A stretch of DNA of 64,000 nucleotides from Ruminiclostridium cellobioparum DSM 1351 = ATCC 15832 (lineage in GTDB: Bacteria; Bacillota; Clostridia; Acetivibrionales; DSM-1351), in NCBI RefSeq assembly GCF_000621505.1, contig NZ_JHYD01000039.1, positions 1-64,000 of the forward strand, given 5' to 3'. Both the position numbers and the translations under genes were made by a program. The notes under the pieces are model-generated. The model searched no databases and was not told where the DNA came from. It was given only the letters and a program-made list of their open reading frames with translations. Below are positions 52,536 to 61,401 of this stretch, piece by piece (positions within the stretch are counted from its first letter, which is position 1; each line of letters opens with the position of its first letter).

Positions 52536-53807
52536 ATGAAAATTATATTGGTAGATGATGAAAGTATCGTGCTGCAGGGGATCAGTACCGTTATAAAACG
52601 GTTAGACAGGGATTGGTCCATTGTTGCGGAATGCAACAGCGGTGAAGATGCCCTGCCGGTTATTGAAAAACTCTGCCCTGATGTAGTCATAACAGATATC
52701 CGCATGTATAACATCTCGGGTATAGAGCTGGCCGAAAAAATCAGAAAGATAAATCAGGATATCCTGGTGATACTCCTCACCGGCTATTCGGAATTTGATT
52801 ATGCCCAAAAGGCAATCAAACTGAATATATTTGACTATCTGCTTAAGCCCACACGGTATAACGACATCATTGAAAGCCTTACAAGAGCTGAAACGCATTT
52901 GAGGGAGAGAAGGGAAAAGCAGAATTTTCAAAATGATCTGATTAAAAAACTCGGTGAAAACAAGACAGCGTTAAGAGAAAAATTTCTCCGGGACGTTATG
53001 AACGGGTTATTGCCTGTAAGTGTGGATGTCCTGCAGAAATGCACTGAATACGAAATAGACTTTAAGACCTTCATGGTGCTCAATGTGAACTATGAGTCCC
53101 AAAACAAAAATTTCGGTTCCAATTATGAGGATGTTGTGCTGATGGATTTTATAGTAAAGAATATTTTTTCTGAAATTATAAATGAAGCAGGCCACTATAT
53201 ACTTCTTACCGAAAGCATTCAAAATTTTACTGTCATTTCCGAAAACAACTTCCTCAAAGACAGCTGGCAGGATTATGTCAGAGACTTATCCCTCCGGGCA
53301 GTCAATATGCTGTGGGAAAAATTCGAAGTAAAAATACATATTGGCGCAAGTGAGGTAAAGACTGAAATAGAGGAACTGTTTGACTGCTATAATCAGGCCA
53401 GTTATGCTCTGGATAAAGCTGTGAATAACAACGAACCTATTTTATATTTTCAGGATTTAAAATATGATGTCAATCAAAATGCATATTCGAAATCCATAGC
53501 CGAAGCCATTGAATATATCGATAAGAATTACCAGGAGGACATTTCCTTAAAAGAAGTGGCCGAAGCGGTCTATCTCAATGTCTGGTATTTGTCGGATCTT
53601 TTCAGCAGGGAAGTGGGCATGACCTTCAGCCAGTATATACGGGATAAACGTATTGCCAGATCAAAGGAGCTGTTGAAGGATAAATCCTTGAAACTGTATG
53701 AGGTGGCCTATCAGGTAGGAATAAAGGAACAGGGCTATTTCAGTTCTCTTTTTAAAAAAGTGACCGGTGTGACACCTAAAAGCTATCGTGATCAATTGGA
53801 AAATTAA
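52536..53807 (+). CDS. AraC-type response regulator (YesN-like)
   Basis: 423-residue regulator: receiver domain with Asp54 (VVITDIRMYNISGIELAEKI), long middle region (about 125-310) that is usual in YesN-like proteins, and a C-terminal AraC HTH (ISLKEVAEAVYLNVWYLSDL and VAYQVGIKEQGYFSSLFKKV). ATG 52536 follows GAGGGGGGC. The adjacent downstream operon for sugar uptake is its likely target; its kinase is not next to it, but the YesM-like kinase at 61402 is the only sensor of the right class in the locus. Confidence 0.85.
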   Translation: MKIILVDDESIVLQGISTVIKRLDRDWSIVAECNSGEDALPVIEKLCPDVVITDIRMYNISGIELAEKIRKINQDILVILLTGYSEFDYAQKAIKLNIFDYLLKPTRYNDIIESLTRAETHLRERREKQNFQNDLIKKLGENKTALREKFLRDVMNGLLPVSVDVLQKCTEYEIDFKTFMVLNVNYESQNKNFGSNYEDVVLMDFIVKNIFSEIINEAGHYILLTESIQNFTVISENNFLKDSWQDYVRDLSLRAVNMLWEKFEVKIHIGASEVKTEIEELFDCYNQASYALDKAVNNNEPILYFQDLKYDVNQNAYSKSIAEAIEYIDKNYQEDISLKEVAEAVYLNVWYLSDLFSREVGMTFSQYIRDKRIARSKELLKDKSLKLYEVAYQVGIKEQGYFSSLFKKVTGVTPKSYRDQLEN

Positions 53808-53831
53808 CCGAATGAGGGAGAATGTGTAAAA

Positions 53832-53867
53832 AAGCTGTGCGGAGTTGATCTGGCGCAGCTTTTTTTT
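53832..53867 (+). terminator. intrinsic terminator
   Basis: AAGCTGTGC (53832-53840) pairs with GCGCAGCTT (53853-53861), followed by a T run. Confidence 0.75.
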
Positions 53868-53950
53868 GCTGCCGGAGTAATTTTGCTATTACCCAATATT
53901 TTTATAAAGTTATCCAAAGATAGTGAAAATCAATATGAGGCCTCCTGGCT

Positions 53951-53956
53951 TATAAT
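53951..53956 (+). promoter_or_regulatory. -10 element of the sugar operon
   Basis: TATAAT 35 bases before the binding-protein start, with no good -35 box at the proper distance, which fits an activator-dependent promoter. Confidence 0.4.
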
Positions 53957-53990
53957 TTAAGCGTAAGTCAATATTAAAGGAGGATATGTT

Positions 53991-55310
53991 ATGAAAAAAT
54001 TAATTGCACTGGCTTTATCGGTATTTATGGTGGTGCCTTTGGCCGCCGGCTGCGGGAGCAGCAATACTGCAGGCACACAGTCAACCGCAGCACAGACTGC
54101 TGCGCAGACCTCACAGGCAGCCGCTTCGGGCGGATCGGCCGGAGCTTCCGCAAAGGTGACACTGGCATCCTTTCCGGATCAGCCCAAGGATGCGTTACTT
54201 GCAGCAGTCGCATCCGCAAAGCTCGATACCCAGCTGGAAATCATCGAGTATCCGCAGAATGAATACGAAAACAAAATCAAAATGGCATTTGGTTCAGGCA
54301 CTTCTACAGATTTGATTCTTCTGGACGGACCCAATATAGCCAGCTATGCAGCCAGTGATGTATTGGAGCCCCTTGACGGGTATTGGGACAAACAGGACTT
54401 TGATGACCTGGTTGACGCATCAAAAGCAGCCATGACCTGGAACGGCAAGATATGGGCTGCACCCTTGAATGAATCCAACACAGTACTTTTCTACAACAAA
54501 ACGGTTTTTGACGAACTGGGAATTGTAGCTCCAACCAAGGTGGAGGATGCCTGGAGCTTTGACGAATTAATGGAAGTTTGCAAAAAAGTTACAATACCCG
54601 GTAAAAGATATGCAATACAGCCCCAGATGTTCTCACTTGCAAACAAGAATGAGGGAATGACCTATACACAGATGCTCTGGTTATGGATGTCGGGCGGAGA
54701 TGTTCTGTCACCTGACGGCACCACGGCTACAGGCTATTTTGACAGTGAAGCCTCAAAGAAGGGCATTCAGTTCTATGCCGATCTTTTTAAAAACGGTTAT
54801 GCCACCACTGAGGATATTGTAAATGCCTTTGAAACCGGAAAGGTTGTTATGTGGACCAACGGACCCTGGTGCATAGGAAACTGGAAAAAAGATTTTCCTG
54901 ATGTCAAGTGGGGCGCAACTCCAATGCCTCAGGATGCCAAGGGCGCTTCAGGTGCAGGCAGCTGGAATATAGCAATAGCAAAGGCCTCAGCCAACAAGGA
55001 CAATGCGTACAAAGTGCTTCAGGCCATTACAGGCAAGGACGGGCAGGCTGTGTGGTGCACAAAAACCGGAAACCTTCCGGCCAGAAAATCTGTCCTGGAA
55101 GCCGATCCTGCTTACAAGGAATATCCATTTGATATAATTAACAGCCAGCTGGTAAAAACAGCAAAAGCGAGACCTGTTACACCTGCATATCCGCAGATTT
55201 CGGAAGCCTTGACCAATTGCTTTGCCGAAGTTGCCTTTGGTGAAGATGTCAACAAGGCTGTGGAAAAGGCAACAAAAAAGATGAACGAAGCGTTGGCAGC
55301 CGCCAAGTAA
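53991..55310 (+). CDS. sugar ABC transporter substrate-binding lipoprotein
   Basis: 439-residue family-1 solute-binding lipoprotein. The signal peptide MKKLIALALSVFMVVPLAAG with lipobox AAGC (Cys21) precedes an Ala/Ser/Gln-rich linker. The mature domain shows MAFGSGTSTDLILLDGPNIA and NTVLFYNKTVFDELGIVAPT, then GPWCIGNWKKDFPDVKWGAT, the usual oligosaccharide-binding (MalE-like) pattern. ATG 53991 is preceded by AAAGGAGG. It feeds two permeases downstream; no ATPase gene is present, so a shared MsmK-type ATPase encoded elsewhere is presumed. The oligosaccharide is likely a beta-glucan fragment given the GH94 enzyme. Confidence 0.9.
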   Translation: MKKLIALALSVFMVVPLAAGCGSSNTAGTQSTAAQTAAQTSQAAASGGSAGASAKVTLASFPDQPKDALLAAVASAKLDTQLEIIEYPQNEYENKIKMAFGSGTSTDLILLDGPNIASYAASDVLEPLDGYWDKQDFDDLVDASKAAMTWNGKIWAAPLNESNTVLFYNKTVFDELGIVAPTKVEDAWSFDELMEVCKKVTIPGKRYAIQPQMFSLANKNEGMTYTQMLWLWMSGGDVLSPDGTTATGYFDSEASKKGIQFYADLFKNGYATTEDIVNAFETGKVVMWTNGPWCIGNWKKDFPDVKWGATPMPQDAKGASGAGSWNIAIAKASANKDNAYKVLQAITGKDGQAVWCTKTGNLPARKSVLEADPAYKEYPFDIINSQLVKTAKARPVTPAYPQISEALTNCFAEVAFGEDVNKAVEKATKKMNEALAAAK

Positions 55311-55315
55311 TATAA

Positions 55316-55420
55316 ACCGGAGGTTCGGGTTTCAGGTTCCTGAGTTTGAAAGGCTCCGGTCTGAAACCTGGACTATTGGTTTCCAGAGGCGGTAATTGGT
55401 ATTGTACCGGAATTACTGCC
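55316..55420 (+). other. structured intercistronic region after the sugar-binding protein
   Basis: ACCGGAG (55316-55322) can pair with CTCCGGT (55354-55360), and GGTTTCAG (55328-55335) with CTGAAACC (55361-55368). The order 1-2-1'-2' makes them interleaved, i.e. a pseudoknot or two alternative folds. A separate hairpin is formed by GGCGGTAATT (55388-55397) and AATTACTGCC (55411-55420). It probably limits read-through or protects the binding-protein message. Confidence 0.5.
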
Positions 55421-55445
55421 ATATCGGTCACATTGAGGTGAAAAA

Positions 55446-56351
55446 ATGACAAACTTAAATAATCGTAGAATCGGCAAGACGGTGATGGAGAATTTTCAGG
55501 GTTATCTTTTTATTCTTCCTGCGCTGGTAATAATCGGTGTGTTTTTTATATATCCTGCAATCGAGCTCTTCAGCCTGGCATATACGGATTATAATCTGAT
55601 GTCGGGAAAGATGGGTTTCGTGGGATTTGCCAACTTTAAGTCACTGCCCGACAACGGGGATTTTCTCAATTCTCTTGTGGTGACTTTCAAGCTGGCTTTG
55701 TTTATTGTACCCGTACAGACAATCATTTCAATGATAATGGCAGTGTTTGTAAACCAAAAGCTTCAGGGTATGAAACTGTTCAGAACAATATACTTTATTC
55801 CTGCCATAACCTCCTTTGTAGCGGTAGCCATTATGTGGAAACAGATATACAACCCAACCTTCGGGCTTGCAAATTCGGTTTTGGGCCTACTTAATCTGGG
55901 ACCGTTTCAATTCCTTTCCTCCAAAAGCCAGGCCCTTATAGCGGTTGGTATTACCTGTATATGGAAGTCCTGGGGCTACTTTATGGTAATCTTCATAAGC
56001 GGGCTGCAGGAAATACCGAGAGAGGTTCAGGAGGCCAGCTATATAGACGGTGCCAACAATGTACAGAGATTTTTCCATATAACCATACCCATGTTGCGGA
56101 AGGTAACTATTTTTGTGGTAATAATCACCACAATGGACGCCATCAAGCTGTTTATCCCATCTTTTACAATGACTGCAGGCGGGCCTTTAGGTTCCACCGA
56201 TACTGCGGTGCATTATATCTGGAGACAGGCTTTCCGCTTGCAGCAGGTGGGGCCGGCCACAGCAATGTCTACGGTACTCTTCCTGATAATAATCATAATA
56301 ACGTTCCTTCAATTTAAAATAGACGGCAGAAATAACGAGGAGGGAAGGTAG
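55446..56351 (+). CDS. sugar ABC permease 1 (MalF-like)
   Basis: 301-residue inner-membrane protein with six helices (GYLFILPALVIIGVFFIYPA near 18-37 the first). The EAA loop is seen in LQEIPREVQEASYIDGANNV near 194-213, and the family ending includes FRLQQVGPATAMSTVLFLII. ATG 55446 follows TGAGGTG. It pairs with the next gene to form the channel for the captured oligosaccharide; genes are separated by seven bases. Confidence 0.9.
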   Translation: MTNLNNRRIGKTVMENFQGYLFILPALVIIGVFFIYPAIELFSLAYTDYNLMSGKMGFVGFANFKSLPDNGDFLNSLVVTFKLALFIVPVQTIISMIMAVFVNQKLQGMKLFRTIYFIPAITSFVAVAIMWKQIYNPTFGLANSVLGLLNLGPFQFLSSKSQALIAVGITCIWKSWGYFMVIFISGLQEIPREVQEASYIDGANNVQRFFHITIPMLRKVTIFVVIITTMDAIKLFIPSFTMTAGGPLGSTDTAVHYIWRQAFRLQQVGPATAMSTVLFLIIIIITFLQFKIDGRNNEEGR

Positions 56352-56358
56352 GAAAAAG

Positions 56359-57216
56359 ATGGATACAAATTCTAAAGCCAGAAGAACCAACATTATTCTA
56401 AGGTTTGCCATGTACATATTTTTGACATTGGTAGCCCTGCTGGTTACAGTGCCTTTTATATGGGTAGTTGGAAATGCCTTCCGCCCAAATGCGGAAATAG
56501 GCCAGTTTACAGACCTGTCCCTATATACATTTATTCCAAAGGAATTTACACTTGTAAATTTTGACCGGATGTTCCAGCAGCTGAACATGGTGCAAATTAT
56601 AATAAATACACTCATTGTTGCCTTTAGTGTAACGGCCGGAAGTCTGGTAATCAACTCCCTTACGGGATATGCCTTTGCAAGGATCAATTTTGTGGGCAAG
56701 GGCTTTATATTTATGATTTTTATTTCCATGTTAATGCTGCCCATTGAAATTCTCATAATATCCCTGTATCTTACGCTGGTGGATTTGAAGTTATCCGATA
56801 CTTATATTTCGCTGATTTTGCCCTTTTTAGCTTCACCTTTCGGGATATTTTTCATGAGGCAGTTTTTCAGCAATGTCCCCAAGGAGCTTGACGAAGCTGC
56901 AATTCTGGACGGCTGCGGGCATTTTAAGATATTCTCCAGGATATACATGCCTCTGGCCAAGACACCGCTGCTGACACTTGGGCTACTTGTGTTCCTGCAG
57001 CAATGGGACAGTTTTATAGTTCCGGTTACATTTATAAATGACGAGGGTAAAATGCTGCTGCAGGTGGCATTGACAAGACTTTCAATGGGCCTGTACACCA
57101 CCGACTACGGTGTTCTGTATGCAGGAGTGTCCCTTTCAATTGTTCCCATACTGATTATTTACCTGATTTTCCAAAAACATATCGTTGAAAATATTGCGAC
57201 TACAGGTCTGAAATAA
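56359..57216 (+). CDS. sugar ABC permease 2 (MalG-like)
   Basis: 285-residue inner-membrane subunit with six helices. The first helix is YIFLTLVALLVTVPFIWVVG near 17-36; the EAA loop is VPKELDEAAILDGCGHFKIF near 176-195. It ends VENIATTGLK, the usual terminus of CUT1 permeases (TAGAVKG). ATG 56359 follows AGGAAAAAG. Works with the MalF-like partner and an ATPase from elsewhere. Confidence 0.9.
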   Translation: MDTNSKARRTNIILRFAMYIFLTLVALLVTVPFIWVVGNAFRPNAEIGQFTDLSLYTFIPKEFTLVNFDRMFQQLNMVQIIINTLIVAFSVTAGSLVINSLTGYAFARINFVGKGFIFMIFISMLMLPIEILIISLYLTLVDLKLSDTYISLILPFLASPFGIFFMRQFFSNVPKELDEAAILDGCGHFKIFSRIYMPLAKTPLLTLGLLVFLQQWDSFIVPVTFINDEGKMLLQVALTRLSMGLYTTDYGVLYAGVSLSIVPILIIYLIFQKHIVENIATTGLK

Positions 57217-57277
57217 TAGATGAGAAAAATCTCTCAGACAGCTGTTTGGCATCAAATAAAAATAAGGAGAGAATATC

Positions 57278-60034
57278 ATGGCAATAAAAAATGAGTTTGG
57301 ATGGACTTTTACTGATAAAAAGGATGGTTCATTACTGATGAAAAATCCTGTAATGAACTCAAGAATGTACTTTCCCCTATGCAACAATAATCTGAAATCC
57401 TATGTCACTCCCGAATTGAAGGGAGATATACTGCTGGATTACAACAAATATCTCACCGTACCGAAAAGCACGGAGGATCTACATCATTGCAAGGATGGGA
57501 GAAATGTATGGCTGAGCATAAAAGACAGGGGGATATGGTGCTGCACCGGTTCCAGTGCGGAACACCAGCTTAAAAGCATTAAAGGTATTGATGATGAAGA
57601 GGCCGAAATAAATGCAGGGATAGGCTGGATAAAATTGAGCAGGGTGAGTGCCGAATATAAAATCAAATCGGATATCACAGTTTTTATCCCCTCAAATGAT
57701 GACGCTGTGGAATTGGTCAAAATAGGGATAACCAACATGGGCGCTGACGAAATCGAGGTCGATACCTTCTATGCGGTCCCGGTTTATGGACGCAGTACTT
57801 TGAACCTGAGGGATCACAGGGATGTAAGCACCCTTTGCAACAGACTTATTCCAAATCCCCATGGGGTTATTGTACAGCCCTTCATGATACACGACGAAAA
57901 AAAATGTTATCAAAATAATACAAAATATGCGGTTATGGGCTTTACAGGCCGAGGAGAGCCGGCTGCCGGCGGCTGGGGCAGGATGTACGACTACATAGGT
58001 GAAAACGGTTCGCTGGAAGCTCCAGAGGCGGTATATAAAAACAAGGCGCCCATGGACTTCAATGAAATGGAGCTGACCGGTGAGGAGGCGGTGGGAGCCG
58101 TCAAATTTTCAGCTGCTGCAATCAAACCCGGTGAAACCAGGGAATTCATAATTGTTCAGGGCATTACTGACGAATACAGTGATGTAGAAGAATGGGCTTT
58201 AAAAAAATATAACACCGCCGGAAAATTTGACAATACCTTGAATGAAACCAGGGAATACTGGCAGAACTATGTCGACCTGGTTAAGTTCGAGTTTGCAGAC
58301 CAGGAATTGAACAAGTTCCTGAAGTGGGTAAATTTTCAGCCATTTTTAAGGAAGGTGTTCGGGAGCAGTTATTTGCCCGACTATGGCTATGGCACGGGCA
58401 AGAGGTACTGGAGAGAATTATGGCAGGATTTGCTGGCAATCATAATTGCCGATCCATACAGCACAAAGCAGGATATAATGAACAACTATAACGGTGTAAA
58501 GCTGGATGGCTCAAATGCCACACTGGTGGGAGACAGGCCGGGGGAATTCGCCCATAGGAGCAATCTGGGCCGCACCTGGTCGGACCACGGCGTCTGGCCG
58601 TATTTTACAACCAGGCTGTATATGGATTTAACCGGAGATTTGGACATACTTTTTGAACAGGTCTCCTATTACAAGGACAACATAACCAGACGGGGAAAAG
58701 GTACCGACAGCTCATGGAATTCCGAATACGGGCTGAAGCAGAAAACTGAAAACGGAGAGCTTTATTACGGCTCGGTGCTGGAGCATCTGCTCATACAAAA
58801 TCTTACTTCCTTTTACAATGTGGGAATTCACAACATCACACTGCTGGAAGCCGGTGACTGGGACGACACCATGGACATGGCGAGAGAAAACGGAGAAACC
58901 GTTCAATTTACGGCTTTCTATGCAGCCAACCTGGAAGGTGTATGTGAATGCCTTGAGATACTCCATGCAAAAGGCAGCGAGTCTGTTGAGCTCTTTGAGG
59001 AAATGCTGGTTTTACTGGACAGGCTTGACGGTAAAAATACCGTTGATTACAGTGATTTCAGGCAGAAGCAGAAAAGGCTCCAACAGTACTATGACATACT
59101 GGATAAAGGTTTCTCTGGAAGAAAAGTCAAAGTGGATATAAAGCGTTTGATTGAGGACTTGAGGGAAAAGTCGGTATTTGCGGCCGAGTTGGTCAGGACA
59201 CAGGAATATATAACAGTGGATAAGGATTTTTCCTTCTATAACGGTTATTACACAGATACGTTCAGGAGGCTGGGCGGAAAAAATGGACAGGGGACTGTCA
59301 ACATCAGCCTGACTCCCCAGGCCTACCTTATGGTTTTAGGCTTGACCGGACAGGACAGGGCAAGGGAAATACACAGAAGCGTAAATAAATATCTCAGGAA
59401 TGAATTCGGCGGATATATTTTAAGATCGGATCACAGGGAGCCTGACCTTATCGACGTGATGGGCAGGGGCTTCGGGCTGGCTTTTAAAACCCGTGAGAAC
59501 GGCGGCCAGTATAATCACATGGTGGTTAAGTACATGAACGGCCTATATGCCAATAACCTTGTCAGGGAAGGGTATGAGGTATTTTCAACCCTTACGGGCC
59601 TGTGCATGAATTCCGAACAGAGCAGGATATTCCCCGGAGTTCCGGCGTCAATTGACTCCAAATCCGCAAGGGGGAGCTACAACTATCTTACCGGATCGGC
59701 TTCATGGCTGATTTTCAGTATAATAACAGAGATTCTGGGAATCAAGCCCAATCTGGGAGACCTGAGTATCTCACCCAAACTGGTAAAGGAACAATTCGGG
59801 GAGGATAAGGAAATCAGGGTTGATTTTGTATACCTGAGAAAGAATATGAGATTGACCGTTATTAATGAAAAGGGACTTGACTGGGGTGAATACAGGCTTG
59901 GAAAGGTGAAATTCAACAGTCGGCCGGTTGAGGAGAGTTTCTGTGATCAAACCGGATCGACAGTTAGATTTTCGAAGGAATATATTGAACAGCACCTTCA
60001 AACGGATAATGAAATAGAAATAGAATTGGTTTAG
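57278..60034 (+). CDS. GH94 family sugar phosphorylase
   Basis: 918-residue cytosolic phosphorylase that cleaves a beta-glucoside with phosphate, giving alpha-sugar 1-phosphate. The N-terminal beta-sandwich (FPLCNNNLKSYVTPELKGD and GIWCCTGSSAEHQLKSIKGI) precedes an (alpha/alpha)6 barrel. The active-site stretch is LLEAGDWDDTMDMARENGET with Asp527 and Asp530; the last aligns with the general acid of cellobiose and chitobiose phosphorylases (DWND). SYNYLTGSASWLIF near 796 is the conserved phosphate-loop region. It is longer than cellobiose phosphorylase (about 810) and near laminaribiose phosphorylases (about 900), so specificity is open. ATG 57278 follows AAGGAGAG. Confidence 0.85.
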   Translation: MAIKNEFGWTFTDKKDGSLLMKNPVMNSRMYFPLCNNNLKSYVTPELKGDILLDYNKYLTVPKSTEDLHHCKDGRNVWLSIKDRGIWCCTGSSAEHQLKSIKGIDDEEAEINAGIGWIKLSRVSAEYKIKSDITVFIPSNDDAVELVKIGITNMGADEIEVDTFYAVPVYGRSTLNLRDHRDVSTLCNRLIPNPHGVIVQPFMIHDEKKCYQNNTKYAVMGFTGRGEPAAGGWGRMYDYIGENGSLEAPEAVYKNKAPMDFNEMELTGEEAVGAVKFSAAAIKPGETREFIIVQGITDEYSDVEEWALKKYNTAGKFDNTLNETREYWQNYVDLVKFEFADQELNKFLKWVNFQPFLRKVFGSSYLPDYGYGTGKRYWRELWQDLLAIIIADPYSTKQDIMNNYNGVKLDGSNATLVGDRPGEFAHRSNLGRTWSDHGVWPYFTTRLYMDLTGDLDILFEQVSYYKDNITRRGKGTDSSWNSEYGLKQKTENGELYYGSVLEHLLIQNLTSFYNVGIHNITLLEAGDWDDTMDMARENGETVQFTAFYAANLEGVCECLEILHAKGSESVELFEEMLVLLDRLDGKNTVDYSDFRQKQKRLQQYYDILDKGFSGRKVKVDIKRLIEDLREKSVFAAELVRTQEYITVDKDFSFYNGYYTDTFRRLGGKNGQGTVNISLTPQAYLMVLGLTGQDRAREIHRSVNKYLRNEFGGYILRSDHREPDLIDVMGRGFGLAFKTRENGGQYNHMVVKYMNGLYANNLVREGYEVFSTLTGLCMNSEQSRIFPGVPASIDSKSARGSYNYLTGSASWLIFSIITEILGIKPNLGDLSISPKLVKEQFGEDKEIRVDFVYLRKNMRLTVINEKGLDWGEYRLGKVKFNSRPVEESFCDQTGSTVRFSKEYIEQHLQTDNEIEIELV

Positions 60035-60045
60035 CAGGTGATTGG

Positions 60046-61218
60046 ATGATTAACAGAGTAATACTTGTAGTACTGGACAGCGTGGGAATTGGAGAATTGC
60101 CGGATGCGGACTGCTACGGAGATCAGGGGAGCAATACGGTAGGGAATATCGTAAAGGCCTGCGGGAAGCTGGATATACCCAATCTCTGCAGGCTTGGGTT
60201 CGGAAAAATCGAAGGGGTCGATTACCTGGATATACCTTCCCGCATTCATGGCTGCTATGGAAGGATGGCCGAAGTATCAAAGGGAAAGGATACAATAACA
60301 GGTCATTGGGAGATGGCGGGAATACAGCTGAAAGAGCCGTTTCCGGTCTACCCGTCGGGTTTTCCCGGCGAAATAATCGATGAATTTAAAGCCGCGGCCG
60401 GGACGGATATTTTAGGAAATTATGCCGCCTCGGGTACTGAAATTATAAAGGTTCTTGGGCAGGAGCATGTCAATACCGGCTATCCCATTGTATATACCTC
60501 GGCCGACAGCGTCTTTCAAATTGCCGCCCATGAGGACATCATTCCCCTTGGCAGGCTCTATGATATGTGCAAACAAGCAAGAGGAATCCTCAAGGGAAAG
60601 CATGGTGTGGGAAGAGTGGTCGCAAGACCTTTCACAGGCCAATATCCGGATTTCCGGAGAACGGGCGGCAGGAGGGATTTTTCCATGGAGCCTGTTTCAA
60701 CGACGATACTGGATGAATTGCAGCAAAAGGGCCTGCCTGTGGCTGCCGTGGGAAAGATCGAGGATATTTTCTCACGGAGGGGTATTACCGAGGCGGTTCA
60801 TACGTCAAATAACCAACACGGAATGGAGCTTACAGGTGAGTATCTGGAGAAACTGGACAGGGGCCTGATATTTACCAATCTGGTGGATTTCGACATGCTT
60901 TACGGGCATAGAAACAATGCACCGGGTTACAAAAAGGCAATTGAAGAGTTCGATGCCGGACTGGGCGGCCTGACAAGCCGATTGAGAGACGACGACCTTC
61001 TTATCATCACCGCCGATCATGGATGTGATCCGGTTACACCCAGTACCGATCACTCGAGGGAATATGTGCCATTGCTGTTATACGGCAGAAATATAAAACA
61101 GGATGTGAATCTGGGTACGAGAGGGACCTTCTCGGATATAGCCTGCACCATTGCTGAAATTTTTAATATTCCTTATAAGTTCCCGGGAAAAAGTTTTTTC
61201 GGTGAAATTAAACCATAA
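60046..61218 (+). CDS. deoB: DeoB-type phosphopentomutase family protein
   Basis: 390-residue Mn-dependent mutase of the alkaline-phosphatase superfamily. It opens MINRVILVVLDSVGIGELPD with metal-binding Asp11, has KDTITGHWEMAG at 81-92 containing the active-site Thr, and DHGCDPVTPSTDHSREYVPL with the second metal site. DeoB proteins normally interconvert ribose 1- and 5-phosphate using glucose-1,6-bisphosphate. Here it follows a GH94 phosphorylase by 11 bases and no nucleoside phosphorylase is nearby, so conversion of the released sugar 1-phosphate to 6-phosphate is a plausible role. ATG 60046 follows AGCAGGTGATTGG. Confidence 0.85.
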   Translation: MINRVILVVLDSVGIGELPDADCYGDQGSNTVGNIVKACGKLDIPNLCRLGFGKIEGVDYLDIPSRIHGCYGRMAEVSKGKDTITGHWEMAGIQLKEPFPVYPSGFPGEIIDEFKAAAGTDILGNYAASGTEIIKVLGQEHVNTGYPIVYTSADSVFQIAAHEDIIPLGRLYDMCKQARGILKGKHGVGRVVARPFTGQYPDFRRTGGRRDFSMEPVSTTILDELQQKGLPVAAVGKIEDIFSRRGITEAVHTSNNQHGMELTGEYLEKLDRGLIFTNLVDFDMLYGHRNNAPGYKKAIEEFDAGLGGLTSRLRDDDLLIITADHGCDPVTPSTDHSREYVPLLLYGRNIKQDVNLGTRGTFSDIACTIAEIFNIPYKFPGKSFFGEIKP

Positions 61219-61304
61219 GCTAAAAACACTAAAATTTTCTTGTTGAAGAAGCGGCTCAAAACCTTTAATATTTTCAGTATATCAGTATATTGGGTATTAT
61301 TGTT

Positions 61305-61333
61305 TTGCACTTGCCCGGGGGATGTTATATAAT
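61305..61333 (+). promoter_or_regulatory. promoter of the sensor kinase/regulator pair
   Basis: TTGCAC (61305-61310), 17-base spacer, TATAAT (61328-61333). It makes the two-component genes a separate, probably constitutive transcript. Confidence 0.75.
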
Positions 61334-61401
61334 CTCAGATAAACAGCTCTCACGCAATTCCGGGATGGATTTCAGATTTTCTAAATTTAGAGGAATATTA
61401 C

